Positions 18,640 through 29,013 are shown, numbered from the stretch's first letter. The stretch: DNA of 64,000 bases from Pseudomonas paraeruginosa PA7 (GCF_000017205.1 NC_009656.1:62001-126000); one strand, 5' to 3'. The notes: generated by a model not told the origin, from the letters alone. Translations and numbers: made by a program.

Positions 18640-19576
18640 GCAGGATCTCCTCAATCGGGTGTATGCGACTATTTCAGCGCTCCAAAGCGACGGCCGAAAA
18701 AAGTTATCAGTGATGGAAGTTTCTAAATTATCTGGTGTCGGTCGTGCAACAATCAATCAAAAGCATGATCCTGACTGGGTGAAGGTCAGAGAAGTCATAA
18801 AAGGAACAACTCATTCTGGGGTTTATACAAAGGATTCAAGTGAGGATGTCAAAAAGCCACTCAAAAATACTCAAGAAATACATCATCGACTGAAAGAGTT
18901 GGAGGAGCAGTTAGCCCTACTAAGGGAGCGCGCTAGCACCACATATAATCAGTTGATCGACAGGGTACAATATTACTTTGCGTTGGCTAGTGAAAAGCCT
19001 GCTAAGCAAGTTGAGAAGGCTAAGCTCCTTCAAGAGCTAACTCATCAGAAGAATCAGAACGCAATCCTACGTGCAGATCTCAAGGCGGCTCTTGCTGAAT
19101 CATTAACTCCTGCGGTATCAGGATTTATCACTTCAAAGATTATTTTGGAAGTGCCTAATGCAGGCTCAGATTCTGAGGCCATTCTGAGTTTTTTGGAGAA
19201 ACTGGATTCGTTATCTAGTCAGAATCGATCTTCACTTGTTACCGCAGTCTACATAATGTGTGGTCTTCCAATGTGCGGCAAGTCATCTTGGATTGATAAT
19301 CACAAGCCACCTACTCCAGGCGTATCCTTATATGTCAGTGGGGCAAGTGATACAGTTTCAACTCGGAATTTGTTAGTTTCTAGGGTTAGGAAAGAATTTA
19401 ACGCGCCTGTGCACTGTGTTCGATTTAGTCTAGGCCTTGATGCCTGTATCTCTAGGGCCGAAAAACAGTTCAATGGTGCGGCTCTTGAATTGAATATTTC
19501 ATCCATCAAAGTTGTGGCTGCGCGGTTCGAAGAAATACAATTCAGCGAAAATTTCGACTCAATCATCTTGGCTTGA
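18632..19576 (+). CDS. HTH - coiled coil - P-loop protein of the recombinase module
   Basis: A 314-residue protein with three parts. Residues about 1-60 contain a helix-turn-helix (SVMEVSKLSGVGRATINQK) like the small GinD/TnpC accessory proteins. Residues about 85-175 form a coiled coil (HHRLKELEEQLALLRERA and later repeats). The last third has a Walker A motif, GLPMCGKSSW (about residue 212), with spacing like polynucleotide-kinase or zeta-toxin P-loop domains, followed by a possible lid (SRAEKQFNG). GinD proteins lack such a domain. A role as an ATP- or nucleotide-dependent regulator of recombination is inference; a fused toxin is the alternative. Confidence 0.75.
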   Translation: MAKQDLLNRVYATISALQSDGRKKLSVMEVSKLSGVGRATINQKHDPDWVKVREVIKGTTHSGVYTKDSSEDVKKPLKNTQEIHHRLKELEEQLALLRERASTTYNQLIDRVQYYFALASEKPAKQVEKAKLLQELTHQKNQNAILRADLKAALAESLTPAVSGFITSKIILEVPNAGSDSEAILSFLEKLDSLSSQNRSSLVTAVYIMCGLPMCGKSSWIDNHKPPTPGVSLYVSGASDTVSTRNLLVSRVRKEFNAPVHCVRFSLGLDACISRAEKQFNGAALELNISSIKVVAARFEEIQFSENFDSIILA

Positions 19577-19959
19577 AATCAGTGAATAGTCTAAAGCGTT
19601 TCCAATCGTTTGTTGAAGAGCGACGTCGCATGGGAGACTGGGCTGATTTCGTTTCAGCAGATATGACTAGGCTTTCAAGAGTAAAGCTGGTTGAAGCGTG
19701 TGGGATTCAGCGAAGCATAATTTATCAAAACTCACAGGTAGTAACTCTGCTTCGTGATCTTGAGTCCGAATTAAGAGCGCATGGTGTTCTTTATGGGCGC
19801 AGTGCGGATGCCAATTGTGCTCACCAAAATGGTTTAACTCATGATGAAGAATTAGAGCAGCGGTTAGGAGATTTGTCTGCTTCGCTTTGTAAGTTTAATG
19901 ACTATTTAAATGAAGTTTCTAATTCGCTTGTGGTGTACCCCTTGTCGAGGCCAAAATAG
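19573..19959 (+). CDS. Small HTH accessory protein of the recombinase module (GinD-like)
   Basis: A 128-residue protein starting at a TTG that overlaps the upstream stop. The segment LSRVKLVEACGIQRSIIYQN is a helix-turn-helix close in pattern to the one in the preceding protein, and the second half (HDEELEQRLGDLSASLCKF) looks coiled-coil. It matches the usual size of GinD/TnpC proteins, small DNA-binding factors that accompany multi-recombinase elements. So this module may carry two such factors. Confidence 0.7.
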   Translation: MKSVNSLKRFQSFVEERRRMGDWADFVSADMTRLSRVKLVEACGIQRSIIYQNSQVVTLLRDLESELRAHGVLYGRSADANCAHQNGLTHDEELEQRLGDLSASLCKFNDYLNEVSNSLVVYPLSRPK

Positions 19960-19961
19960 TT

Positions 19962-21269
19962 ATGTGTATCCTTCATTTTGGAAACGGTTTGGCCAGCCAC
20001 TCTGGCTATATGCGAGAGCGCGTAGGGATTTATTTTGATGATAATCATAACGTCCTTGAAGCACCGACCATGTGGGCGATGGCTGTCTCGAAGATACGTT
20101 CAAGGAGTGATGAAACGACAAGAAACTATGCGAATATCCTGAGAAGGTTTTTGCAGTGGTTGGACGATAGCCCAATCGAAGGGGCTGAAGTTGTATTTGG
20201 CGCGCAGAACTGGCAGTTGGTGGATGAGGATGTTTTTGATGCCTTCCTTGTTCACATAGCATCTCCAACGGATGCGCTTCCTGATGGTCCGTCTCACAAA
20301 ACCATGTATCACATTGCGGCAAGGGTCTGGAGCTTCTATCAGTGGGCCGAAAAGCAGGGCTATAAACACTATTTGGATATCAGTAGGACTGATATCCGAT
20401 ACATGCTGAAAGACCAGAAACTCCTGGCCCATATCAACCCAGTGGTTAAAGTTACTACCTTGGGATTTAATCTGCCCAGTGGTAGACCAGCAATGCATCA
20501 ACGAGAAATGCAGAAATTTGTAAGGCAAACTGATTATGAAATAGCTCTCAGCGTGTTGAATGATCCTGTTTATCAAATTATCGCAGCGATCATACGAATT
20601 ACCGGGCTTAGACCGATTGATCTTTTTCAATTGCCTTACCGAGGGAGAAATGAAAATTATGGATTCATTCCTTATGATGAGGGTGAGTACCCAGAAGGGT
20701 TAGATAATGGCGCGATCTATTATTATTTTAGGTCCAAGGGAAAATGGCGCTCCATAGACTTTCCAGGGAAGCTGTGGAGAGTTATTTGCGAGTATTATTT
20801 ACCCTTAAGGCGGCAACGAGCGAAGCTATATGAGGCTAAGCATGGCATTCCACCAAGGAATAGCGACTTGTTTCTTTCCGCTCGTGGTGATGTTGTTACT
20901 CATGGAATGCTTGGTTATAACTTTAGCAAGGTGGTTTCTGCAGCGAAGAACTCCGAGAGCGCTACTGATTTTAAAGCCATACGATTCAATGCACGAATGC
21001 TCAGGCACACCTGTGCGACATATTTTGTTTATGAGGCGTTGAAAGCCCAGAATAGACTTGGAAGGAGTTTTGTTTACGATGCAGCGCTCGACGAAGATCT
21101 CAGGAAAATGCTGGGCCACACTGATGTTAGAACTACACTTGAATACTATGTTCATCTAGTCAACCGATATGTGCACGACAATCTTCTGACTGATCTTCAT
21201 CGTTCGCGCGTTGATGCTGGTTTGTCCGCTATTTTAGACCGACATAATTACTCTGAGATTGTGGTATAG
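19962..21269 (+). CDS. Tyrosine recombinase (GinA-like), third of the module
   Basis: A 435-residue recombinase. First Arg is in RITGLRPIDLFQL, the second Arg block is ARMLRHTCATYF, and MLGHTDVRTTLEYYVHL supplies the late His and the Tyr. The first His of HxLR is Arg. The N-terminal SAM-like domain (residues about 40-130, with ETTRNYANILRRFLQWL) is a normal core-binding domain. In canonical ginABCD operons this smallest recombinase comes first; here it is last, 2 bp after the small HTH gene. Confidence 0.9.
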   Translation: MCILHFGNGLASHSGYMRERVGIYFDDNHNVLEAPTMWAMAVSKIRSRSDETTRNYANILRRFLQWLDDSPIEGAEVVFGAQNWQLVDEDVFDAFLVHIASPTDALPDGPSHKTMYHIAARVWSFYQWAEKQGYKHYLDISRTDIRYMLKDQKLLAHINPVVKVTTLGFNLPSGRPAMHQREMQKFVRQTDYEIALSVLNDPVYQIIAAIIRITGLRPIDLFQLPYRGRNENYGFIPYDEGEYPEGLDNGAIYYYFRSKGKWRSIDFPGKLWRVICEYYLPLRRQRAKLYEAKHGIPPRNSDLFLSARGDVVTHGMLGYNFSKVVSAAKNSESATDFKAIRFNARMLRHTCATYFVYEALKAQNRLGRSFVYDAALDEDLRKMLGHTDVRTTLEYYVHLVNRYVHDNLLTDLHRSRVDAGLSAILDRHNYSEIVV

Positions 21270-21496
21270 AACAGGCACTAGACATGCTGCCTTCTTGGTG
21301 AGCAGCTCTGGACACGTCGATATGGGAGTGCATACGGTCAGGACAAATCGGGAAGGTGCCGCCGGCTGACTTGCCTCTGTAGATAGGTCTGGACGCATCA
21401 GCGCTTTAAACGCCAACGGCTTTGGGTTCGAAGTGATTTCGCCTGCCCCTCTTCAGTTACACTCGGCGCTTTGCACGCCTTTCAAGGAGCAGCTGC

Positions 21497-23473
21497 GTGA
21501 ACACGGAAAACCATTCCCAGACCGCCGCCTTTCTCTGGTCGATTGCCGACCTGCTGCGCGGTGACTTCAAGCAGTCGCAGTACGGCCGCATCATCCTGCC
21601 GTTCACCCTGCTGCGCCGCATGGAATGTGTGCTGGAGCCGACCAGGGAAGCGGTGATCCGTGAGTCCTATGCGCAGGAAGGCCGGCCTGACCTGGTGCGT
21701 GAGCGCCTGTTGCTGCGCGCTGCCGGGCAGCAGTTCTTCAATGCCTCCAAGCTGACCCTGGGCACGCTGTCCGACACCCAGACCGCAGCCGACCTGATGA
21801 GCTACGTGCAGTCCTTCAGCAAGGACGCCCGCGAGATCTTCGAGCACTTCCACTTTGAAGACTTCGTGCAGCAGCTCTCCGCCGCCAACCTGCTGTATCA
21901 GGTGGTGCAGCGCTTTGCCGCGACTGATCTGAGCCCCGAGCGCATCAGCAACTTCGGCATGGGCATCATCTTCGAAGAGCTGATCCGTAAGTTCGCAGAA
22001 AGCTCCAACGAAACCGCCGGGGAGCACTTCACCCCACGCGATATCGTGCACCTGACCACCTCGCTGGTGATCACCGGGCAGGACGACAAGCTCAAGCCCA
22101 ACAGCATCGTCACCATCTACGACCCGACTGCCGGCACCGGCGGCTTCCTCTCCGAGGGCGACGAGTACATCCAGTCCATCAGCCAGCAGGTCACCGTGTC
22201 GCTGCATGGCCAGGAGCTCAACCCCGAGTCCTACGCCATCTGCAAGGCGGACATGCTGATCAAGGGCCAGGACGTCACCAGCATCAAGCTGGGCAACACC
22301 CTGTCCGACGACCAACTGGCCGACAGCCGCTTCGACTTCATGCTCAGTAACCCGCCGTTCGGCGTGGAGTGGAAGAAGGTTCAGAAGCAGATCACCGACG
22401 AGCACAGCGAAAAGGGCTTTAACGGCCGCTTCGGCCCCGGCCTGCCGCGTGTGTCCGATGGCTCGCTGCTGTTCCTGCTGCACCTGGTCAGCAAGATGCG
22501 TGACCCGCGCGAAGGTGGCTCGCGCATCGGCATCATCCTCAACGGCTCGCCGCTGTTTACCGGTGGCGCCGGTTCGGGCGAGTCGGAGATTCGCCGTTAC
22601 CTGCTGCAGAACGATCTGGTCGAAGCCATCATCGCCCTGCCTACCGACATGTTCTACAACACCGGCATCGCCACCTATGTGTGGGTGCTGAGCAACCACA
22701 AGGCCGCCGCGCGCCAGGGCAAGGTGCAGTTGATCGATGGCAGCCAGCACTTCGCCAAGATGCGTAAATCCCTCGGCAGCAAGCGCCAGTACCTCACCGA
22801 GGAGCAGATCGACGCGCTGGTGCGACTCTATGGCCGCTTCGAGGAAACCGCGCAGAGCAAGATCTTCCCCGTCGAAGCCTTCGGCTACCGGCGCATCACC
22901 GTCGAGCGCCCACTGCGCCTGAACTTCCAGGTAAGTAGCCAGCGCATTGAAAAGGTGCTGGAAGAAAAAGCCATCGAGAAGCTGGAAGCCCCGGCCCGCC
23001 AGCGCCTGATCGAAGCCCTGCAAGCCATGGATGCCAGCGTGGTACATCGCAACCGCGAGCAGTTCAGCAAGCTGCTGAAAAAGACGCTCAGCGCCCACGA
23101 TGTATCACCCAGCACGCCCGAGCTGAAGGCCATCCTCAGCGGCTTAAGCGAGCGCGACTCCGAAGCGGATATCTGCATGGTCAAAGGCCAGCCGGAAGCC
23201 GATGCCGGCCTGCGCGACAACGAGAACGTACCGCTGGGCGAGTCGGTGTACGACTACTTCGAGCGCGAAGTAAAACCCCATGTGGCGGATGCCTGGATCG
23301 ACGAAAGCAAGCGTGATGAACAGGACGGCGAAGTCGGCATCGTCGGCTTCGAGATTCCGTTTAACCGGCACTTCTATGTGTTCCAGCCGCCGCGCCCGCT
23401 GGAAGAAATCGACCGCGACCTGAAAGGCTGCACCGACCGCATCAAGCAGATGATCGAGGGGCTGTCGGCATGA
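21497..23473 (+). CDS. hsdM: Type I restriction-modification, methyltransferase subunit
   Basis: This 658-residue protein is the modification subunit: with HsdS it methylates adenine in the recognition site. The N-terminal helical domain ([20 protein letters not shown]) is typical of HsdM_N. AdoMet motif I is DPTAGTGGF (about residue 212) and the catalytic motif IV is SNPPFG (about residue 286). GC-rich, unlike the recombinase module just before it, which suggests a separate origin. Its stop overlaps hsdS by 4 bp. The 227 bp upstream holds the operon promoter region. Confidence 0.96.
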   Translation: MNTENHSQTAAFLWSIADLLRGDFKQSQYGRIILPFTLLRRMECVLEPTREAVIRESYAQEGRPDLVRERLLLRAAGQQFFNASKLTLGTLSDTQTAADLMSYVQSFSKDAREIFEHFHFEDFVQQLSAANLLYQVVQRFAATDLSPERISNFGMGIIFEELIRKFAESSNETAGEHFTPRDIVHLTTSLVITGQDDKLKPNSIVTIYDPTAGTGGFLSEGDEYIQSISQQVTVSLHGQELNPESYAICKADMLIKGQDVTSIKLGNTLSDDQLADSRFDFMLSNPPFGVEWKKVQKQITDEHSEKGFNGRFGPGLPRVSDGSLLFLLHLVSKMRDPREGGSRIGIILNGSPLFTGGAGSGESEIRRYLLQNDLVEAIIALPTDMFYNTGIATYVWVLSNHKAAARQGKVQLIDGSQHFAKMRKSLGSKRQYLTEEQIDALVRLYGRFEETAQSKIFPVEAFGYRRITVERPLRLNFQVSSQRIEKVLEEKAIEKLEAPARQRLIEALQAMDASVVHRNREQFSKLLKKTLSAHDVSPSTPELKAILSGLSERDSEADICMVKGQPEADAGLRDNENVPLGESVYDYFEREVKPHVADAWIDESKRDEQDGEVGIVGFEIPFNRHFYVFQPPRPLEEIDRDLKGCTDRIKQMIEGLSA

Positions 23474-24864
23474 CGTTTCCCTGTTATCCAAAATACAGAG
23501 CTTCAGGGGTCGAGTGGTTAGACCAAGTGCCTGACCATTGGAGTAGTGTTCCCATTAAGTACATGGCGCTTGAGCGAAATTCATTGTTCTTAGATGGTGA
23601 CTGGATTGAGAGCAAGGATATTTCGTCAGATGGGATTCGCTACATAACAACAGGGAATGTCGGCGAGGGTGCGTATAAAGAGCAAGGTGCTGGATTTATT
23701 TCCGAAGAAACTTTCCATGCCCTCAGATGTACAGAGGTTTACGAGGGTGACGTTCTGGTCTCTCGTTTAAACAACCCTATTGGGCGGGCCTGCGTGGTTC
23801 CAAACCTCGGTGGGAGAGTGGTCACCTCTGTTGATAATGTTATTTTTAGGCCGGACTTAAAGTTTTATAAGAAATTCATCGTTTATCTGTTTAGCAGTGA
23901 AGAGTATTTTAAGCACACGAGTAACCTTGCTCGTGGGGCCACAATGCAACGTATTAGTCGCGGGCTTCTAGGTAATATTCGAGTTGTTACGCCTTCGCTT
24001 GAAGAACAAACCCAAATCGCCCGCTTCCTCGACCACGAAACCGCCCGCATCGACGCGCTGATCGAAGAGCAGCAGCGCCTGATCGAACTGCTCAAGGAAA
24101 AGCGCCAGGCCGTCATCTCTCACGCCGTCACCAAAGGCCTCGACCCGACGGTGCCGATGAAAGACTCCGGCGTGGAGTGGCTGGGTGAGGTGCCGGCGCA
24201 TTGGGAGGTCAGATCAATCTCATCGATAAGCAAAAAAATTACCAACGGGTATGTAGGGCCTACACGTGACATATTGGTCGATGAGCCAGGTGTTCGTTAC
24301 TTACAGTCGCTACACATAAAGTCTAATAAGATAAAATTTGAAGTGCCGTATTTCGTGTCAGAGCAATGGAGCGCTGAGCATGCAAAATCAATCCTTGCTT
24401 CCGGCGATGTGCTAATTGTTCAAACTGGTGATATTGGGCAGGTCGCCGTTGTTACAGAAGAGCACGCTGGATGTAATTGTCATGCGCTGATTATTGTCTC
24501 GCCTGTCCGTGAGGTTGTTTTAGGCGAGTGGGTGTCATGGGTTCTAAATTCAACTTATGGATATCACAGCTTGCTTTCTATTCAAACGGGCGCGATGCAC
24601 CCGCATTTGAACTGCGGCAATGTGAAATTTTTGAATCTCCCTATTCCCCCTCTTGAGGAGCAGGCTCGCATAGTCTCTTTCATTGAAAGTGGTGAGTTAG
24701 AGATGGACTCGCTAATGTCCGAGACCAAACGAAGCTTACTCTTGCTCCAAGAGCGCCGCACCGCCCTAATCTCCGCTGCCGTCACCGGCAAAATCGACGT
24801 ACGCGGCTGGCAACCACCGGCCAGTACCCAAGCCCCCGAACCAGCAGTAGCAGAGGCCGACTAA
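23470..24864 (+). CDS. hsdS: Type I restriction-modification, specificity subunit
   Basis: A 464-residue specificity subunit with two target-recognition domains, each recognising half of the split DNA site. The repeat layout is clear: [13 protein letters not shown] opens TRD1, [13 protein letters not shown] opens TRD2, and both end in a LEEQxxIxxFL helix leading into a conserved coiled coil. The two TRDs (about 23500-23995 and 24205-24650) are AT-rich and use different codons from the GC-rich conserved helices, a sign of TRD replacement by recombination. The recognition sequence cannot be predicted from this alone. Confidence 0.95.
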   Translation: MTFPCYPKYRASGVEWLDQVPDHWSSVPIKYMALERNSLFLDGDWIESKDISSDGIRYITTGNVGEGAYKEQGAGFISEETFHALRCTEVYEGDVLVSRLNNPIGRACVVPNLGGRVVTSVDNVIFRPDLKFYKKFIVYLFSSEEYFKHTSNLARGATMQRISRGLLGNIRVVTPSLEEQTQIARFLDHETARIDALIEEQQRLIELLKEKRQAVISHAVTKGLDPTVPMKDSGVEWLGEVPAHWEVRSISSISKKITNGYVGPTRDILVDEPGVRYLQSLHIKSNKIKFEVPYFVSEQWSAEHAKSILASGDVLIVQTGDIGQVAVVTEEHAGCNCHALIIVSPVREVVLGEWVSWVLNSTYGYHSLLSIQTGAMHPHLNCGNVKFLNLPIPPLEEQARIVSFIESGELEMDSLMSETKRSLLLLQERRTALISAAVTGKIDVRGWQPPASTQAPEPAVAEAD

Positions 24865-27800
24865 ATGGCGGACAGCAAGGAAGCCCAGTTCCAGCAGGAC
24901 ATCATCACCGCCATGGTCGCCCAGGGCTGGCTGACCGGCCCGGCCAGTGGCTATGACCGCCGCACGGCGCTGTATACCGAGGACTTTCTCGGTTACTTCA
25001 AGGACGCCTGGCCCGAGCGTTGGGACAAGTTCGCCAAAGCCAACCCGAACAACCCTGAAAGCGTGCTGGTGCAGAAGCTGGTGCGCGAGCTGGAGCAGGA
25101 CGGCACCCTGGATGTGCTGCGCCATGGCTTCAAGCTGCCGGGGGTGAAGATCGAGGCATGCAGCTTCAAGCCCGACCACGGCATGAATCCGGACACCCTC
25201 AAGCGCTACCAGTGCAACCGCCTGCGCGTGGTGCAGGAGGTGTCGTACTCCCCCCACTGCCGTGAAGGGGAATACAACCCGCGTCTGGATCTGGTGCTGT
25301 TCGTCAACGGCATCCCCGTCGCCACGCTGGAGCTGAAAAGCGAGTTCAAGCAGAGCGTGGAAAATGCCAAGCGCCAGTATCGCTACGACCGCCCGGTGAA
25401 AGACCCGCTGACGCGCAAGCCCGAGCCGCTGCTGACCTTCAAGCGCGGCGCGTTGGTGCACTTTGCCGTCAGCCAGGATGAGGTGGCGATGACCACCCAA
25501 CTGGCCGGCAAGGAAACCTTCTTCCTGCCGTTCAACCTCGGCAGCCTCGACGGCGGTGCCGGCAACCCGCCCGCGCCGGATGACAGCCAGTACGCCACCG
25601 GCTACCTGTGGCAGCGCCTGTTCCAGCCGGATGCCTGGCTCAAGGTGCTGGGCCGCTTCCTGCACCTGCAGAAGAGCGTGAAGGAAGATGCAGACGGCAA
25701 GCGCGTGACCAAGGAGACCCTGATCTTCCCGCGCTACCACCAGTGGGAAGTGGTCAACAGGCTGATCGAGACCACCCGCAATGAGGGGCCGGGCAAGCGT
25801 TACCTGATCCAGCACAGCGCCGGCTCGGGTAAGTCCAACTCGATTGCCTGGACGGCACACCAGCTGGCCTCGCTCTACGATGCCGAAGGCCAGCGCCTGT
25901 TCAACTCGGTGATCGTGATTACCGACCGCACCGTGCTGGACAAGCAGCTGCAGGACACCATCTACCAGTTCGAGCACGCCCAGGGCGTGGTCAAGTGCAT
26001 CACCCGCGATATCGGCAGCCAGAGCAAGTCCGAGCAACTCGCCGAGGCGCTGGCCGAGCAGACGCGCATCATCATCGTCACCATCCAGACCTTCCCGGCG
26101 CTGTTCGATGCGCTGGACAAGTACCCCAAGCTGGCCAGCGGGCACTATGCGGTGATTGCCGACGAGGCGCACTCCTCGCAAACCGGCTCATCGGCCAGCA
26201 AGCTCAAGCAGATTCTCGGCAGCGATGCCGTCTTGGGCAAAGAAGGGGACGCGGAAGAAATCAGCGCCGAAGAGTTGCTGGATGCCGCCGTGGCCGCCCG
26301 TGCGCCCAACGAGCGCATCAGCTACTACGCCTTTACCGCCACGCCCAAGGCCAAGACCCTGGAGCTGTTCGGTCGCGTTCCCGACCCAACATTGCCGGCG
26401 AGCGCCGACAACAAGCCCGAGGCGTTCCACCTGTACTCCATGCGCCAGGCCATCGAGGAAGGTTTCATCCTCGATGTGCTGCAGAACTACACCACCTACA
26501 GCACCGCCTGGAAGATCGCCCACCCGGACGGCGACGACGAGGAAGTGGACTCGAAGAAGGCGCGCATGAAGCTGGCGCGCTGGGTGCGCCTGCATCCGTA
26601 CAACATCAACCAGAAGGTGGAGGTGATCGTCGGACACTTCCGCGCCAATATCCGCCACCTGCTGGGCGGCCAGGCCAAGGCCATGGTGGTCACCAGCAGC
26701 CGGCAGGAAGCCGTGCGCTACCAGTTGGCAGTGCAGGCCTATGTGAAGCAGATGGGCTACACCGATGTGCACCCGCTGGTGGCCTTCTCCGGCAGTGTGC
26801 TGCCGGATGGGGTGATTCCCGAAGAGGTGACGGAAAGCAGCAGCCTGCTCAACCCCGGCTTGAACGGGCGTGATCTGGCTGAGGCCTTCGACACCCAGGA
26901 CTTCAACGTGATGATCGCCGCCAACAAGTACCAGACCGGCTTCGATCAGCCCAAGCTCTGCGCCATGTACGTGGACAAGAAGCTGCAAGGCGTGGACTGC
27001 GTGCAAACCCTGTCGCGCCTGAACCGTACCTTCGGCGACAGCAAGCCGACCTTCATCCTCGACTTCTTCAACGATCCTCAGGACATTCTCGACGCCTTTC
27101 TGCCGTACTACACCAAGGCCGAGCTGACTGATGTGACCGACCCGCAGCTGATCTATGACCTGCAGAAGAAGCTGGATGCCGAGGGCATTTACCACTGGGA
27201 GGAAGTGGCGGCATTCGCGCTGGCTTTCTTCGACCCCAAGGCCGCCGCCAGCAAGCTCAGTTACTACTGCGCGCCGGCCAAGGAGCGCTTCGCCAAGCGC
27301 TACAAGCTGGCCCAGGAATCACGCCAGCACGCGCTGGACTTCAAGCGTACCGCCGAGCAGAACGGCGACAGCGCCGGCGTGAAAAAGGCCGAAGCAGCCG
27401 TGAAGGAAGCCGGCGAGCAGGTGGATCAGCTCGACCTGTTCAAGAAGAACCTGCAGAGCTTCGTGCGCCTGTACGAGTTCCTCTCGCAGATTATTCCGTA
27501 TGAGGATCGTGAGCTGGAGCAGCTGTGCGTGTATGCCAAGCACCTGCACCCGCTGCTGCGTGTGGATCGCCTCGATCAGGAAGACGTGGACGTGGGCGAA
27601 CTGCAACTGACCCACTACCGCCTGACCAAGCGCGCCGAGCACCAGCTGCGCTTGAGCGAGGAACAAGGCGACTACGGCCTCAAACCGCCTACAGGACTGG
27701 GCAGCGGCAAACCCCATGACCCGGAGAAGAAGCGGCTATCGGAAATCATCGAGGCGCTGAACGATATCTTCGGTGCCGAGGTGAGCGATGAGGATCAGCT

Positions 27801-28068
27801 GCAGTTCCTCACCGGCATCGCCAATCGCATCAGTCGTCAGGAGGATGTGATGGCCCAGGTCAACAACCACTCGGTCGAACAGGTGATGCATGGCCTGTTC
27901 CCCAAGCGCGTACTGGACACCGTGCTGGATGCCATGACCGACAACGAAAAGATGTCGTTGGAAGTGCTGGATAACGAGACCAAGAGCCGGGCGTTTGCGT
28001 TGGTGATTTTGAAGATGCTGACGGCGGCTGGAGGTTTGGGGCAAGGTATCAGCGGCGCTGCTGTCTGA
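24865..28068 (+). CDS. hsdR: Type I restriction-modification, endonuclease/translocase subunit
   Basis: A 1067-residue motor-nuclease that translocates DNA with ATP and cuts unmodified DNA away from the site. The PD-(D/E)xK nuclease core is visible as RLDLVLFVNGIP followed by ATLELKSEF (about residues 140-160). Walker A is QHSAGSGKSNS (about residue 316), the DEAD-type box is IADEAHSS (about residue 432), motif III FTATPK, and motif VI QTLSRLNRTF. Full length and no frameshift, so the system is probably active. Confidence 0.96.
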   Translation: MADSKEAQFQQDIITAMVAQGWLTGPASGYDRRTALYTEDFLGYFKDAWPERWDKFAKANPNNPESVLVQKLVRELEQDGTLDVLRHGFKLPGVKIEACSFKPDHGMNPDTLKRYQCNRLRVVQEVSYSPHCREGEYNPRLDLVLFVNGIPVATLELKSEFKQSVENAKRQYRYDRPVKDPLTRKPEPLLTFKRGALVHFAVSQDEVAMTTQLAGKETFFLPFNLGSLDGGAGNPPAPDDSQYATGYLWQRLFQPDAWLKVLGRFLHLQKSVKEDADGKRVTKETLIFPRYHQWEVVNRLIETTRNEGPGKRYLIQHSAGSGKSNSIAWTAHQLASLYDAEGQRLFNSVIVITDRTVLDKQLQDTIYQFEHAQGVVKCITRDIGSQSKSEQLAEALAEQTRIIIVTIQTFPALFDALDKYPKLASGHYAVIADEAHSSQTGSSASKLKQILGSDAVLGKEGDAEEISAEELLDAAVAARAPNERISYYAFTATPKAKTLELFGRVPDPTLPASADNKPEAFHLYSMRQAIEEGFILDVLQNYTTYSTAWKIAHPDGDDEEVDSKKARMKLARWVRLHPYNINQKVEVIVGHFRANIRHLLGGQAKAMVVTSSRQEAVRYQLAVQAYVKQMGYTDVHPLVAFSGSVLPDGVIPEEVTESSSLLNPGLNGRDLAEAFDTQDFNVMIAANKYQTGFDQPKLCAMYVDKKLQGVDCVQTLSRLNRTFGDSKPTFILDFFNDPQDILDAFLPYYTKAELTDVTDPQLIYDLQKKLDAEGIYHWEEVAAFALAFFDPKAAASKLSYYCAPAKERFAKRYKLAQESRQHALDFKRTAEQNGDSAGVKKAEAAVKEAGEQVDQLDLFKKNLQSFVRLYEFLSQIIPYEDRELEQLCVYAKHLHPLLRVDRLDQEDVDVGELQLTHYRLTKRAEHQLRLSEEQGDYGLKPPTGLGSGKPHDPEKKRLSEIIEALNDIFGAEVSDEDQLQFLTGIANRISRQEDVMAQVNNHSVEQVMHGLFPKRVLDTVLDAMTDNEKMSLEVLDNETKSRAFALVILKMLTAAGGLGQGISGAAV

Positions 28069-28099
28069 CCTTCTTGAGCGCTGGTATTACTTGCTCTGG

Positions 28100-28321
28100 T
28101 TAGATTTCAGACGGCTTTGGCAGAAGGCTTGAAGGATCGCAGGCGAGTTCGCCTGCGATGCGGTAGAGCTTCTCGACGGTGATGTTGACCTCGCCACGCT
28201 CGATCCGGCCTACATAGCTGCGGTCGAGACTGCACGCCAGCGCCAGTGCATCCTGGGAAATCCGGCAGGCCTTCCTCTGCATTCGGATGCGTTCCCCTAA
28301 CGCCTTCGCCAACTTATCCAT
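28100..28321 (-). CDS. Xre-family transcriptional regulator
   Basis: A 73-residue single-domain helix-turn-helix protein (RISQDALALACSLDRSYVGRIERGEVNITVEKLYRIA) of the Cro/CI type. It is transcribed toward hsdR and divergently from the winged-helix gene that starts at 28423. Such short Xre proteins act as controllers (C proteins) of restriction systems or repressors of neighbouring genes. It probably regulates itself and the divergent winged-helix/helicase pair. The shared control region is about 100 bp. Confidence 0.88.
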   Translation of the reverse strand: MDKLAKALGERIRMQRKACRISQDALALACSLDRSYVGRIERGEVNITVEKLYRIAGELACDPSSLLPKPSEI

Positions 28322-28422
28322 GACCGTCTCAATTCAACTTGAGGCGGCAATATCGTGCGTTTGCGGACGTACAAGCAACGGATTATAATCCGCATTTTCG
28401 CGCTATTTCTTCTGGTGCCTCA

Positions 28423-29013
28423 ATGAAATCGGCCTCGTATATCTTCGACAGGCGTCTGTATGAGCTGCTTCAGGAGCCTGGGCGTACATCGTTTACGACC
28501 CGCGAACTGCGCGATGCCTATGCCGCTCGCTTGAGTGGCACACAATTCCGTATCGCCGATGTGCGCCGCTATGTGTATGAGCAGATACGCCGATTAGTGC
28601 GCGCGGGCTGGGTTTCACCGGACGAGGACCGCCGTGTTCGAGGGCAGGTTTACCACCTGCAGCCGATTCCGACACATCTGCAACTCGAACTGATAGACAA
28701 CGGTTTTGAGAACAGCCTGATGGCCGCCGGAATGCCCGAGCCAGGCACAGCGGTACGCGATGCGGAAGCTTTGCCGCTTGAGTCGTCAGCCAATACGGAT
28801 TTGCAGTTGGAAGCGCTCCACAAGGAAATCCGCTTGGACTTTCTCACTTCAATGGGCGAAGCGGAGCGATTCAAGCTGCTTCTGGACGAGATGCCGCATT
28901 TGCGGGACAAGCTTGAAGGCGATTATCTGGAGGCCAGGGATCGCAGTTCTCGCCTACTGGGGCATCTGCGCGCCATAGAAAAGACCCTCAAAACGCTCGC
29001 TGCGCCACGATGA
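28423..29013 (+). CDS. Uncharacterised winged-helix protein, partner of the helicase
   Basis: A 196-residue protein. Residues about 10-80 (RRLYELLQEPGRTSFTTREL, then IRRLVRAGWVSPDED) form a predicted winged helix with a wing ending in VYHLQ. The C-terminal half is helical (DLQLEALHKEIRLDF, MPHLRDKLEGDYLEARDR) and may be a coiled coil. I start at the ATG at 28423; the longer frame upstream has no ribosome site. It overlaps the helicase gene by 4 bp, so the two proteins are made together. I do not recognise a named family. Confidence 0.7.
   Translation: MKSASYIFDRRLYELLQEPGRTSFTTRELRDAYAARLSGTQFRIADVRRYVYEQIRRLVRAGWVSPDEDRRVRGQVYHLQPIPTHLQLELIDNGFENSLMAAGMPEPGTAVRDAEALPLESSANTDLQLEALHKEIRLDFLTSMGEAERFKLLLDEMPHLRDKLEGDYLEARDRSSRLLGHLRAIEKTLKTLAAPR

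Noticed and set aside
18632..19576. KfrA-type plasmid partition protein
   Set aside because: HTH plus coiled coil is KfrA-like, but the P-loop domain and coupling to recombinase genes do not fit KfrA.
21482..23098. Long minus-strand frame opposite hsdM
   Set aside because: Same GC-skew effect; hsdM has all methyltransferase motifs. The same holds for minus-strand frames opposite hsdR at 24766-26181 and 26188-27195.
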